Shown here piece after piece: positions 1 to 8,593 of a DNA stretch of 64,000 bases. The first letter of the stretch is position 1; each line of letters starts with the position of its first letter. The stretch covers positions 1 to 64,000 of the forward strand of contig JAUNGB010000008.1 in assembly GCA_030524715.1 (NCBI GenBank). The letters are read 5' to 3'. Position numbers and translations under genes: made by a program. Under the pieces are notes generated by a model that was not told the DNA's origin, made no database searches, and worked only from the letters and a program-made list of their open reading frames with translations. This stretch comes from Eubacteriales bacterium. GTDB lineage: Bacteria > Bacillota > Clostridia > Lachnospirales > Lachnospiraceae.

Positions 1-590
1 ACTTCTTCAACGGGAACTTCGGTTTTTGCTTCTGCAGCCGGAACTTCAGCCTTTGCTTCTTCAGCCGCAGCTTTAACAGTGGAATCAGCCTTTTTGGCTC
101 TGGTCTTTTTGGCAGCGGTAGTTTTGGGCTTTTTAGTTTTAGTCTCTTCAGTTTCTTCAGTTTTGGCTTCCTTGGAAGCGGAAGTCTTTGATTTTGCCGT
201 CTTTGCTTTGCTTACCGTTTTAGTTTTAGTCTCTTCAGGTTTATCTTCTTTAACAGGAGCGGATTTAACCTCTTCGGCTTTGGTTTCTTTAGCAGGAGCG
301 GATTTAACCTCTTCGGCTTTCTCTTCTTTAACAGGAGCGGTTTTGATTTCCTCAGCTTTATCTTCCTTTACGGCTGCTGCTTTGCTTTCCTTTGCCGTTT
401 CGGCTGCCGCCTGCTCAGCCTTGACTTCTTCAACAGCGGCGGTGATTTCTTCAGCCTTGGATTCTTTCACGGCCTTGGTTCTGGTCTTTGCTGTGGTTTT
501 AGCAGGAGCTTTTGTGGAAGCTCTTTTTACACTCTTTTCTGCAGGGGCTTTTTGCCTGCTTGTGGTTTTTGTCTCTTTTTTTTGGGTCAT
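1..590 (-). CDS. Lys/Ala/Glu-rich repetitive protein, N-terminal part (C-terminus beyond window)
   Basis: Reading the minus strand from an ATG at 590 gives an open frame that runs off the window edge without a stop. A TGGAGG ribosome site lies 6 nt before the ATG. The 196 visible residues begin MTQKKETKTTSRQKAP and are almost wholly Lys, Ala, Glu, Thr, Val and Pro, with no predicted membrane segment. A 13-residue unit (type APVKEEKAEEVKS) is repeated about three times in tandem, visible as 39-bp DNA repeats around 255-340. Low-complexity basic tails of this type precede a small C-terminal domain in clostridial DUF6465-type proteins, and also occur in histone-H1-like proteins. That domain would lie outside the window, so the family is a guess. 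The complementary strand is also open here, but only as a shadow of the biased composition. Confidence 0.7.
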   Translation of the reverse strand, partial: MTQKKETKTTSRQKAPAEKSVKRASTKAPAKTTAKTRTKAVKESKAEEITAAVEEVKAEQAAAETAKESKAAAVKEDKAEEIKTAPVKEEKAEEVKSAPAKETKAEEVKSAPVKEDKPEETKTKTVSKAKTAKSKTSASKEAKTEETEETKTKKPKTTAAKKTRAKKADSTVKAAAEEAKAEVPAAEAKTEVPVEE

Positions 591-928
591 CTTGTACCTC
601 CAAAATTGAAATTTAATGATAATATTCTGTTTGGCTATGCCAGAATAAAGAAGAGGACTTCCTCGTACCGTGCTTTGATGCCAAACTATGTAAGAATTTT
701 TACGGACGCTTTTTCATTCTTCTGACATTTCCTCCCACTATCTATAGAAGCGAGAGGAGCTTTGTTAACTCAAACATTAATCAGTTCGTGGGTATTATAT
801 CACAAATATTTTGTACAGGCAAATACTGCGGGACAAATAATCATTATACCCGTATTTTCGTTTGCTTTCTGTCTGTTTTGGTGTAAAATAGAAGCAACGG
901 CTGAGTATGCGGCAATAGGAGAGGTAAG
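591..928. other. Divergent intergenic region with a promoter for the histidine kinase
   Basis: This 338-bp gap separates the minus-strand Lys/Ala-rich gene from the plus-strand kinase. A plausible kinase promoter is TTGCTT at 862-867, a 16-nt spacer and TAAAAT at 884-889. The AGGAGAGG ribosome site at 917-924 precedes the ATG. I see no further gene or RNA structure I can support. Confidence 0.45.
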
Positions 929-3538
929 ATGGATATGGACAATAAGAAAAACAGTAAGGCAGAAGGACAAAAGATAAATACGACACGTTTTTTGTATGTC
1001 AGCTTCGGGATCATCGTCATTATATGCGTGGGAGTCCTCGCACTTTTTGCTAAGGTGACAAATGAAAGCAGCGCTGATACCATCAATGAGATCGGTACGA
1101 TCTATATGGAAGGGATGAATGAACGGATCGCTATGCATTTTGAGGCTACCATTGAATCCAGAATGTCCCGTGTGAAGTATCTGGCGGAATCTTTTTCTCC
1201 TGAAGAGGCCGATGCTGACGGTTATGAGGCGATGAAGGAAACCCTTTCTTACGGGGCAAAGGCCCGGAATCTTACTCATCTTGCCCTGTATACGGAGGAC
1301 GGACAATTTGAAATGCTTCTGGGGGAACCCATAGAATTGGCGGATCAGGATCCTTTTCTGGAATCTGTTATGAAGGGAGAGGAAAAGATCGCCGCCGGAA
1401 AAAGCCGGGACGGGGAAGAGGTTGTGGTAATGGGGGTTCCGGCGGAGTATCCTATGAAAAACGGCGGAAAAAGCGTTGCCCTGACAGGAGCCTTCACAGT
1501 GGATTATCTGAAGCAGCTTCTTGCGCTGGATAATGATTATTCGCTGGTCTATTCCCATATTATCCGCCATGACGGAAGCTTCGTGATCAGAACAAGAGAT
1601 GTGGAGGAAGATAATTATTTTGATCTGATAACAGATTATTTTGTGGACAATGACGGAAGATCCCCAGAGGTCTATGTCGAGGAATTAAAGGCTGCCATGG
1701 AGGCGCGGGAGGATTATTCCGCCCTGTTCTATCTGGAAAATGACCGGCGGCATCTATATTGTACCGCGCTTCCCTTTTCAGAATGGTATCTGATAACCGT
1801 AATGCCATATGGTTCCCTTGATGAAGCGATCAATGAATTGGAGAACCAGAGATTTGTCCTTTTACTGTCAGGCATCGGGATCATTCTCTGCGTACTTCTG
1901 ATCATTTTCGTTATGTATTTCAGACTGACCCGGAAACAGATTCTGGAATTGGAGGAAAGCCGCCGGGCAGCAGTCAGGGCAAGCAAGGCAAAGAGCGAAT
2001 TTTTGTCCAATATGAGCCATGATATACGAACGCCGATGAACGCTATTCTGGGTATGACTGCCATAGCGACGGCTAATATCGATAATAAGGCTCAGGTACA
2101 GGACTGCCTGAAAAAAATTACAATGTCCGGCAAGCATCTTTTGGGGCTTATCAACGATATCCTGGATATGTCCAAGATAGAAAGCGGAAAGCTGACGCTT
2201 ACCTCGGAGCTGGTGTCCCTTCCGGAGATCATGGATGGAATCGTCAATATCGTACAGCCGCAGATCAATGAGAAGCGGCAGCAGTTTGATATTTTTATCC
2301 ATGACATAAATACGGAGAACGTTTATTGTGACAGCGTACGCCTGAATCAGGTGCTCCTGAATCTTTTATCCAACGCCGTAAAATTTACGCCGGAGGGCGG
2401 CTCTGTCAGTATTTCTCTATTGGAAGAGAACTCGCCTGCGGGGGAGGCTTATGTGCGTGTCCATTTATATGTAAAGGATACCGGGATAGGAATGTCTCAG
2501 GAATTTATAGAAAAGCTTTATGATTCTTTTACCAGAGAGGACGACAAACGTGTACACCGGACAGAGGGCGCGGGGCTTGGCATGGCGATTACAAAGCATA
2601 TTGTGGATGCAATGGACGGCAGCATTGAGGTAAAAAGCGAGCTGGGGAAGGGCACGGAATTCCATGTGATCTTTGATCTGGAAAAGGCGGCTGTCCAGGA
2701 AGAGGATATGATCCTGCCTGACTGGAGGATGCTGCTTGTGGATGACGACGAGGAGCTTTGCGTGAGTACAAGGGCGTCTCTGGAATCCATAGGATTGAAA
2801 GCAGACTGGGCTTTGGACGGCATGACCGCAATTGAGATGGCAGAGAACAGCCATAAGAATCATAAGGATTATCAGATTATCCTTATAGACTGGAAGATGC
2901 CCGGAATCGACGGGATCGAAACCGCACGGAGAATGCGGAATAAAATGGGCGATGATGTACCGATCCTGCTGATTTCCGCCTATGACTGGAGCAATATTGA
3001 GCAGGAGGCGCGGGAGGCGGGCGTTACCGGATTTATTTCCAAGCCTTTATTCAGATCTACGCTTTTCTACGGCCTGAGACAGTATACGGATCAGGAAGCT
3101 CCGGCAGTTGAGCAAAACCCCGGCTGCCGTACGGATTTCGGCGGTATCAGGGTCCTTATAGCAGAGGATAACGAGCTTAACTGGGAAATTGCAAACGAAT
3201 TGCTTTCGCAGTTCGGATTAAAGCTTGAGTGGGCGGAAAACGGTCAGATCTGCGTGGATAAATTTATGCAGTCTCCTGCAGGTTATTATTCCGCAGTCCT
3301 TATGGACATCAGAATGCCGGTGATGACAGGCTATGAAGCGGCTGCGGCTATCCGGGGTTCGGACAGGACAGACCGGGATATCCCGATCATTGCAATGACT
3401 GCCGACGCGTTTTCAGAGGACATTAAAAAATGTCTTGCGTGCGGAATGAACGCGCATGTTGCAAAGCCCATTGACGTAAAAGAAGTAGTGAGGCTGCTTG
3501 ATAAATATATTATCCAAACAAAGGAGGAATTGTTGTGA
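929..3538 (+). CDS. Hybrid sensor histidine kinase with two receiver domains
   Basis: A membrane-bound signalling kinase of 869 residues. A transmembrane helix at about 20-42 and another at about 308-332 bracket an extracytoplasmic sensor domain of Cache-like size. The dimerisation/phosphoacceptor domain follows, with H-box SHDIRTPMNAILG (His364). The ATPase domain has N-box NLLSNAVKFT, G1 DTGIGMS and G2 GAGLGMAIT. Two receiver domains follow, with acidic pockets VDDDEE and AEDNE and phospho-accepting Asp654 and Asp793. There is no DNA-binding output domain, so output must pass to another protein or end in the receivers. The start at 929 is supported by AGGAGAGG 5 nt upstream. The stop overlaps the GTG start of the feoAB gene by 4 nt, implying translational coupling. 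The signal sensed is unknown. Confidence 0.93.
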   Translation: MDMDNKKNSKAEGQKINTTRFLYVSFGIIVIICVGVLALFAKVTNESSADTINEIGTIYMEGMNERIAMHFEATIESRMSRVKYLAESFSPEEADADGYEAMKETLSYGAKARNLTHLALYTEDGQFEMLLGEPIELADQDPFLESVMKGEEKIAAGKSRDGEEVVVMGVPAEYPMKNGGKSVALTGAFTVDYLKQLLALDNDYSLVYSHIIRHDGSFVIRTRDVEEDNYFDLITDYFVDNDGRSPEVYVEELKAAMEAREDYSALFYLENDRRHLYCTALPFSEWYLITVMPYGSLDEAINELENQRFVLLLSGIGIILCVLLIIFVMYFRLTRKQILELEESRRAAVRASKAKSEFLSNMSHDIRTPMNAILGMTAIATANIDNKAQVQDCLKKITMSGKHLLGLINDILDMSKIESGKLTLTSELVSLPEIMDGIVNIVQPQINEKRQQFDIFIHDINTENVYCDSVRLNQVLLNLLSNAVKFTPEGGSVSISLLEENSPAGEAYVRVHLYVKDTGIGMSQEFIEKLYDSFTREDDKRVHRTEGAGLGMAITKHIVDAMDGSIEVKSELGKGTEFHVIFDLEKAAVQEEDMILPDWRMLLVDDDEELCVSTRASLESIGLKADWALDGMTAIEMAENSHKNHKDYQIILIDWKMPGIDGIETARRMRNKMGDDVPILLISAYDWSNIEQEAREAGVTGFISKPLFRSTLFYGLRQYTDQEAPAVEQNPGCRTDFGGIRVLIAEDNELNWEIANELLSQFGLKLEWAENGQICVDKFMQSPAGYYSAVLMDIRMPVMTGYEAAAAIRGSDRTDRDIPIIAMTADAFSEDIKKCLACGMNAHVAKPIDVKEVVRLLDKYIIQTKEELL

Positions 3539-5886
3539 CATTAAAGGACTTACCCATAGGAAAAACAGCAACAGTACTTAGCGTTGGAGGGGAAGGCGCC
3601 CTGCGGCAGCACTTTCTGGATATGGGAATTATTCCCAAAGCGGATATTACCATGGTAAAGCATGCTCCCATGGGAGATCCCATTGAATTGAGAATCAACA
3701 GCTATGAATTGACGTTAAGGCTGGCGGATGCGGAAAAAATTGAAATTCACCACATACGGGACAGTGTTCCAAGAGAAAACGAAAACAATCTCCAGAAGAA
3801 GATCGAGCATCCGGGGCTTGGCGAGGGCGGAAAATACCACAGCAAGGCAGACGAGAATCCCCTTCCGGACAGTACAGTTCTGACCTTTGCCCTGGCCGGC
3901 AATCAGAACTGCGGGAAGACGACACTTTTTAACCAGTTAACCGGAGCCAACCAGCATGTGGGAAACTTTCCCGGAGTGACTGTTGACCGTAAGGACGGGG
4001 CGATCAGGGGAAATAAGAACACTCTTGTGACGGATCTGCCCGGCATTTATTCCATGTCCCCGTATTCCAGCGAGGAGATCGTTACCCGGCAGTTTGTTCT
4101 GGAGGAACATCCAAAGGGGATCATCAACATTGTGGACGCCACAAATATAGAAAGAAACCTCTATCTTACCATGCAGTTGATCGAGCTTGATATCCCCATG
4201 GTGCTTGCCCTGAATATGATGGACGAGGTGCGGGAAAACGGCGGTTCCATTTTGGTAAATGAGATGGAAGAGATGCTGGGAATCCCGGTGGTGCCTATTT
4301 CGGCCGCCAAAAATGAAGGGATCAGTGAGCTGATCGACCATGCCCTTCACGTGGCAAAATATCAGGAACGCCCGGGAAGACAGGATTTCTGCGAAGCGGA
4401 CGACCATGGGGGAGCCGTGCACAGATGCCTGCATGGGATCATGCATCTCATTGAGGATCACGCAAAGAAAGCACAGATTCCTGTCCGCTTTGCGGCAAGT
4501 AAGCTTGCGGAGGGAGACGATCTTATTCTGGAACAACTGGAACTGGATCAGAATGAAAAGGACGCTTTGGAGCATATTATACAGCAGATGGAGGCTGAGA
4601 GGGGACTTGACCGTGCGGCAGCCATCGCGGATATGCGTTTTCACTTTATCGGCAAGGTCTGTCAGGATACTGTCGTAAAGCCGAAGGAAAGCAAAGAGCA
4701 TATCCGGAGCATGAAAATAGACCGGATACTGACCGGGAAATATACGGCGATTCCCGCTTTTATCGGTATTATGGCAGCCGTCTTTTGGCTGACGTTCAAT
4801 GTTATCGGGGCATGGCTTTCCGGACTTCTGGAGACAGCAATCGGGTGTCTTACGGAACTGACGGAGGCGGCTCTGACAGCGGGAAATGTAAACAGTGTCC
4901 TTCATTCCCTGATCATCGACGGCGTGTTTAACGGCGTAGGCAGCGTCCTCAGCTTTTTGCCTACTATCGTTACTTTGTTCTTTTTCCTGTCATTGCTGGA
5001 GGACAGCGGATATATGGCAAGGGTAGCCTTTGTAATGGATAAATTGTTAAGAAAAATCGGCCTGTCCGGCCGCAGCATCGTACCTATGCTGATCGGATTC
5101 GGATGTACGGTTCCGGGCGTTATGGCAAGCCGGACGCTGCCCTCTGAGCGTGACAGGAAAATGACGATTTTGCTCACTCCCTATATGAGCTGCTCTGCAA
5201 AGCTGCCGATCTACGCCTTTTTTACAGCCGCATTTTTCCCGAAGCATGGTGCGGTTATTATGATCGGACTGTATTTCGGGGGGATTCTTACGGGGATCCT
5301 GATGGCGCTTATTATGCGTAAGGTCATGTTTAAGGGAGAAGCGGTTCCCTTTGTTATGGAGCTTCCCAATTACCGTATGCCGGGAGCAAGGAATGTGGGA
5401 CAATTGCTCTGGGAAAAGGCAAAGGATTTTCTTCAGAGGGCATTTACGGTGATCTTTATTGCAACGATTGTTATCTGGTTTTTGCAGACCTTTGATCTTC
5501 ATTTTAATGTAGTGACAGATTCCCACAGCAGCATTCTCGCGGTCATTTCCGGATGGATCTCGCCGATTTTCAGGCCGCTTGGCTTTGCGGACTGGAGGAT
5601 TTCCACAGCCCTGATCGGCGGCTTTATGGCAAAGGAAAGCGTGGTCTCCACGGTATCCGTTCTGTTTGGGTCGATCGCAGAGCTGACCAGTGCGATCACT
5701 CCGCTGGCAGCGCTTAGCCTGCTGGTATTCTGCCTGCTGTATACCCCCTGTGTAGCGGCGGTTTCCTCTGTAAAGAGAGAGCTTGGGGGAAAATGGGCGG
5801 TAGGAGTTGTGGTTCTCCAGTGCGTTGTCGCATGGATAGCAGCCCTGCTTGTAAGACTTGTCGGGCTGGCACTGGGAATGGCGTAA
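3535..5886 (+). CDS. feoB: Ferrous iron transporter FeoB with fused N-terminal FeoA domain
   Basis: Inner-membrane Fe(II) transporter of 783 residues. Residues 1-75 form an SH3-like FeoA domain. A linker leads to the G-protein domain from about 118, with G1 GNQNCGKTTLFNQL, G2 region GNFPGVTVD, G3 DLPGIY, G4 NMMDE and G5 SAAKNEG. The C-terminal half holds the membrane core, with two Gate-like segments and the FeoB hallmark GFGCTVPGVMASRTL. FeoA and FeoB are usually separate proteins; fusions are known in clostridia. The GTG start at 3535 overlaps the kinase stop (GTGA), and AAGGAGGA at 3521-3528 lies at normal distance. No FeoC and no separate FeoA copy is visible nearby. Iron-dependent regulation is likely but no clear Fur box was found. 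Confidence 0.95.
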   Translation: MTLKDLPIGKTATVLSVGGEGALRQHFLDMGIIPKADITMVKHAPMGDPIELRINSYELTLRLADAEKIEIHHIRDSVPRENENNLQKKIEHPGLGEGGKYHSKADENPLPDSTVLTFALAGNQNCGKTTLFNQLTGANQHVGNFPGVTVDRKDGAIRGNKNTLVTDLPGIYSMSPYSSEEIVTRQFVLEEHPKGIINIVDATNIERNLYLTMQLIELDIPMVLALNMMDEVRENGGSILVNEMEEMLGIPVVPISAAKNEGISELIDHALHVAKYQERPGRQDFCEADDHGGAVHRCLHGIMHLIEDHAKKAQIPVRFAASKLAEGDDLILEQLELDQNEKDALEHIIQQMEAERGLDRAAAIADMRFHFIGKVCQDTVVKPKESKEHIRSMKIDRILTGKYTAIPAFIGIMAAVFWLTFNVIGAWLSGLLETAIGCLTELTEAALTAGNVNSVLHSLIIDGVFNGVGSVLSFLPTIVTLFFFLSLLEDSGYMARVAFVMDKLLRKIGLSGRSIVPMLIGFGCTVPGVMASRTLPSERDRKMTILLTPYMSCSAKLPIYAFFTAAFFPKHGAVIMIGLYFGGILTGILMALIMRKVMFKGEAVPFVMELPNYRMPGARNVGQLLWEKAKDFLQRAFTVIFIATIVIWFLQTFDLHFNVVTDSHSSILAVISGWISPIFRPLGFADWRISTALIGGFMAKESVVSTVSVLFGSIAELTSAITPLAALSLLVFCLLYTPCVAAVSSVKRELGGKWAVGVVVLQCVVAWIAALLVRLVGLALGMA

Positions 5887-5891
5887 TAGCT

Positions 5892-5908
5892 AGAGCGTGT
5901 TTGAAAAT
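5892..5908 (+). repeat. Dispersed 17-bp repeat AGAGCGTGTTTGAAAAT, copy 1
   Basis: An exact copy of a 17-bp element that recurs at 28034-28050 in the same orientation and, inverted, at 6709-6725. It lies 5 bp after the feoB stop and 23 bp before udp. Together with the inverted copy it brackets udp precisely. Confidence 0.8.
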
Positions 5909-5931
5909 AAAAAAAGAAAGAGGGTGAGAAC

Positions 5932-6708
5932 ATGAAATATTCTGAAGATCCCAACAAACAGTATCATATTCAGGTGGGAAAAGGCGATATCGGACGCTAT
6001 GTGATCCTTCCGGGCGACCCCAAGCGGTGCGCTAAGATCGCCGCTTATTTTGAGGATGCAGAGCTCATCGCGGACAGCCGGGAATATGTCACCTATACAG
6101 GTTATCTGGACGGCGTGAAGGTAAGCGTTACCTCCACAGGCATCGGCGGCCCTTCCGCAGCGATTGCCATGGAGGAACTGGTGCAGTCGGGAGCCGATAC
6201 TTTTATTCGTGTGGGCACCTGCGGCGGAATGCAGCTTGATGTGAAGGGAGGGGACATAGTGATCGTCAGCGGAGCCATCCGGATGGAGGGAACCAGTCGG
6301 GAATATGCGCCTGTTGAATTTCCGGCAGTGGCGGATATCGGCATCACGAACGCGCTGATCGCTTCTGCAAAGGCTGCTGATGCTGATGTTCATGTGGGGG
6401 TTGTCCATTGTAAGGATTCTTTTTACGGACAGCATTCGCCGGAGATCAAGCCGGTAAGCTATGAACTGCTGAACAAGTGGGAGGCATGGAAGCGGCTTGG
6501 CTGCCTTGCGTCGGAAATGGAATCCGCCGCGCTGTTTATTGTGGCAAATGCGCTGCATGTCCGCGCCGGTTCCGTATTACTGGTAATGGCCAATCAGGAA
6601 AGGGAAAAGGAAGGCCTGAGCAATCCGGTAGTACATGAAACGGACATGGCCGTCCGGATCGCGGTGGACGCCGTCCGAAGACTGATAAAAGAAGATACCG
6701 GGGAATGA
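5932..6708 (+). CDS. udp: Uridine phosphorylase
   Basis: Cytoplasmic nucleoside phosphorylase of 258 residues that splits uridine with phosphate into uracil and ribose-1-phosphate. Family motifs of the NP-I fold are present: phosphate-binding [11 protein letters not shown] near the N-terminus, [24 protein letters not shown], and the substrate-binding EMESAALF. The [16 protein letters not shown] stretch matches the uridine phosphorylase subgroup better than the purine one. The start is preceded by AAAGAGGGTGAGAAC. The gene is followed by deoD on the same strand, making a nucleoside salvage pair. A 17-bp inverted repeat flanks the gene, and the downstream copy begins at the base after the TGA. 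Confidence 0.9.
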   Translation: MKYSEDPNKQYHIQVGKGDIGRYVILPGDPKRCAKIAAYFEDAELIADSREYVTYTGYLDGVKVSVTSTGIGGPSAAIAMEELVQSGADTFIRVGTCGGMQLDVKGGDIVIVSGAIRMEGTSREYAPVEFPAVADIGITNALIASAKAADADVHVGVVHCKDSFYGQHSPEIKPVSYELLNKWEAWKRLGCLASEMESAALFIVANALHVRAGSVLLVMANQEREKEGLSNPVVHETDMAVRIAVDAVRRLIKEDTGE

Positions 6709-6725
6709 ATTTTCAAACACGCTCT
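6709..6725 (-). repeat. Dispersed 17-bp repeat, inverted copy 2
   Basis: The exact reverse complement of the 5892 element. It starts at the first base after the udp TGA, and the shared sequence TGAATTTTCAAACAC includes that stop codon, as it does at the end of deoD. Confidence 0.8.
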
Positions 6726-6794
6726 GGTACGACAACGGACTGATCTGCGATAAAGAGAAACATAAAAACAATATATGGAGAAGGAGGAATGACT

Positions 6795-7508
6795 ATGGCA
6801 GCAAATACGCAGACACCTCATAACAGTGGGGAGAAGGGAGATTTTGCAAAAACGGTACTGATGCCGGGGGATCCGCTCCGGGCAAAATATATTGCGGAGA
6901 CTTATCTGGAGAACCCAAGGCTTGTAACATCTGTCAGAAATATGCTGGGCTACACGGGAACCTATAAGGGAAAAGAAATCTCTGTTATGGGAAGTGGGAT
7001 GGGGATGCCTTCCATCGGCATTTATTCCTATGAATTGTTTAACTTTTATGATGTGGAAAATATTATCCGTATCGGTTCTGCCGGGGCTCTTCAGGACGAT
7101 CTGGAGGTGATGGATGTGGTGATCGGCATGGGAGCCTGTACAGACTCCAACTATGCCGCCCAGTTCGGCCTTCCCGGAACTTTCGCACCTACTGCGGATT
7201 ACGGGCTCTTAAGGCGAGCAGTAGAGATCGCGGAGAAGCAGGGCACAAAGGTGGTCGTGGGAAATATTTTGTCATCAGATTCCTTCTACAATGGAAATCC
7301 CAATGCGAACGATCTGTGGAAAAGCATGGGAGTCCTGGCAATCGAGATGGAGGCGGCGGCCCTTTATATGAACGCGGCCAAAGCAAAAAAGAAAGCCTTA
7401 TGTATTCTTACTGTTTCAGATCATATTTACAGCGGAAAGGAATTGAGTGCTGAGGAACGCCAGGTGGGATTCCACAGGATGATGGAGATCGCCTTGGAAC
7501 TGGCGTGA
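6795..7508 (+). CDS. deoD: Purine nucleoside phosphorylase, DeoD type
   Basis: Phosphorolytic cleavage of purine (deoxy)nucleosides in the cytoplasm; 237 residues. Motifs of the hexameric DeoD type are visible: LMPGDPLRAKYIAETYL, GSGMGMPSIGIYSYEL, RIGSAGALQ, AIEMEAAALY and the active-site loop LTVSDHI. An ATG at 6789 sits 1 nt after the AAGGAGGA ribosome site. The ATG at 6795, 6 nt after it and in frame, is the better start. The gene follows udp, consistent with joint nucleoside salvage. Its last codons and the stop are partly duplicated just downstream (7495-7524 against 7525-7556). Confidence 0.93.
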   Translation: MAANTQTPHNSGEKGDFAKTVLMPGDPLRAKYIAETYLENPRLVTSVRNMLGYTGTYKGKEISVMGSGMGMPSIGIYSYELFNFYDVENIIRIGSAGALQDDLEVMDVVIGMGACTDSNYAAQFGLPGTFAPTADYGLLRRAVEIAEKQGTKVVVGNILSSDSFYNGNPNANDLWKSMGVLAIEMEAAALYMNAAKAKKKALCILTVSDHIYSGKELSAEERQVGFHRMMEIALELA

Positions 7509-7525
7509 ATTTTCAAACACCCTCT
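7509..7525 (-). repeat. Dispersed 17-bp repeat, inverted copy 3 (one mismatch)
   Basis: It begins immediately after the deoD TGA and differs from the consensus at one base. A degenerate second copy with the end of deoD follows at about 7525-7556, as an imperfect 30-bp tandem duplication. Confidence 0.7.
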
Positions 7526-7816
7526 GGAATTGGCGTGAAGATTTCAAACGCCTGAATGATTTCACGCAAATCATCCTTTATGGCAGGAAATTTTCCAAAA
7601 CTCACGCTGTCCAGCCCACCCGGGAAGCAAATGGTAAAAATTCCGGAACCCTGAATGGAAGGCTGTTACAGGCACCAGGAACAGGATAACAGTGATGAAC
7701 TGCGGCTCGTCCACTGTCTGAGCGTAGCGAGTTTGGTAAGAGCCGCAGAAATCAAACATTACGGGGACACAATTCATCTCCCACCTAAGAGGTGGGAGAC
7801 TTCTTGTTTAATAAGG
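7526..7816. mobile_element. Probable IS200/IS605-type end remnant without a transposase
   Basis: This gene-free stretch carries two strong stem-loops. One spans 7702-7746 (GCGGCTC paired with GAGCCGC). The other spans 7777-7799 and is a perfect 10-bp stem, TCTCCCACCT with AGGTGGGAGA, around a 3-nt loop, followed by CTTCTTGTTT. Subterminal hairpins of this kind, just 3' of a lost tnpB, are typical of IS200/IS605 right ends and of the guide RNA encoded there. No tnpA or tnpB reading frame is left. The last hairpin may also terminate transcription. The assignment is inference from structure only. Confidence 0.4.
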
Positions 7817-8500
7817 TTAAATATCATGGAATTGTCCGATCATATTTTTGATATTCTGCATTTCACTGTCCATATCTATGACGGTCTGGGCACAGCGGAG
7901 AAGCTCCTGGCTGATGTCCTCGTAGCCGTCCATTCCTTCGATCCCTTTTTTGTAACGGATCTGGTGCTCTAAGGTGGCCCAGAAATCCATGCCGATGGTG
8001 CGGATCTGGATCTCTGCCTTTATGGGTGTCTTGCCCTCAGAGAAAAAGACGGGGATTTCTACGATCATATGATAGCTCCGGTAACCGTTGGGCTTGGGAT
8101 TCTTAATGTAGTCCCGTATTTCAAGAACGGTAACGTCATCCTGGTCGGAAAGAAGCCCGGCTACTGTATAAATATCGTCGACAAAGGAGCAGACCACCCG
8201 GATACCCGCCACATCATGAAGCTGTTCCTGGATATTTTCAGGGGTGAATTCCAGACCCTTTTTCTGGAGCTTGCGGTAAATGCTTTCCGGCTTTTTTATC
8301 CGGGTCTTGATAAAGGAAATGGGATTTCTTTTATATTGTACAGAAAATTCGTCGTCCAGAACCTCAAATTTAGTGCGGATTTCGCGGATGGCGCATCGGT
8401 ATTTCATCATAAGCTGATTAAATTTGGCTGCGTTCTTGACGAATTTCTGAGGGTCGGACGTGTCCAGCCACGGTACTTCAATTGATTCTAATTCTTCCAT
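7817..8500 (-). CDS. Small alarmone synthetase (GTP pyrophosphokinase, RelQ/YjbM type)
   Basis: A single-domain RelA/SpoT synthetase of 227 residues that would make (p)ppGpp from ATP and GTP or GDP. Visible features are the RIKKPESIYRKL substrate loop, the HDVAGIRVVCSF motif with its metal-binding Asp, PKPNGYRSYHMIVEIP for the G-loop, and AEIQIRTIGMDFWATLEHQIRYK with the catalytic Glu. There is no hydrolase, TGS or ACT domain, and the length matches stand-alone RelQ/RelP enzymes. The ribosome site is weak: GAAAGG lies far upstream of the only reasonable ATG at 8500. It is transcribed toward the hairpin at 7777-7799, which may act as its terminator. It lies next to a TetR gene on the same strand. 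Confidence 0.93.
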   Translation of the reverse strand: MEELESIEVPWLDTSDPQKFVKNAAKFNQLMMKYRCAIREIRTKFEVLDDEFSVQYKRNPISFIKTRIKKPESIYRKLQKKGLEFTPENIQEQLHDVAGIRVVCSFVDDIYTVAGLLSDQDDVTVLEIRDYIKNPKPNGYRSYHMIVEIPVFFSEGKTPIKAEIQIRTIGMDFWATLEHQIRYKKGIEGMDGYEDISQELLRCAQTVIDMDSEMQNIKNMIGQFHDI

Positions 8501-8593
8501 AAACAGTATTTTTATTATCCTTTCTTAAAAGTAAGCCAATGATAACATGGCTAAGATTTCAGGTCAACGAGTTATCGGTACTTTGTAATCAGA

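Noticed and set aside
79..609. A plus-strand frame of 176 codons rich in Leu, Val and Ser
   Set aside because: It is the antisense of the Lys/Ala/Glu-rich gene, which has the better start, ribosome site and codon pattern.
3937..4905. A long minus-strand frame inside feoB
   Set aside because: Antisense shadow of a clear FeoB coding region; no ribosome site or recognisable domain.
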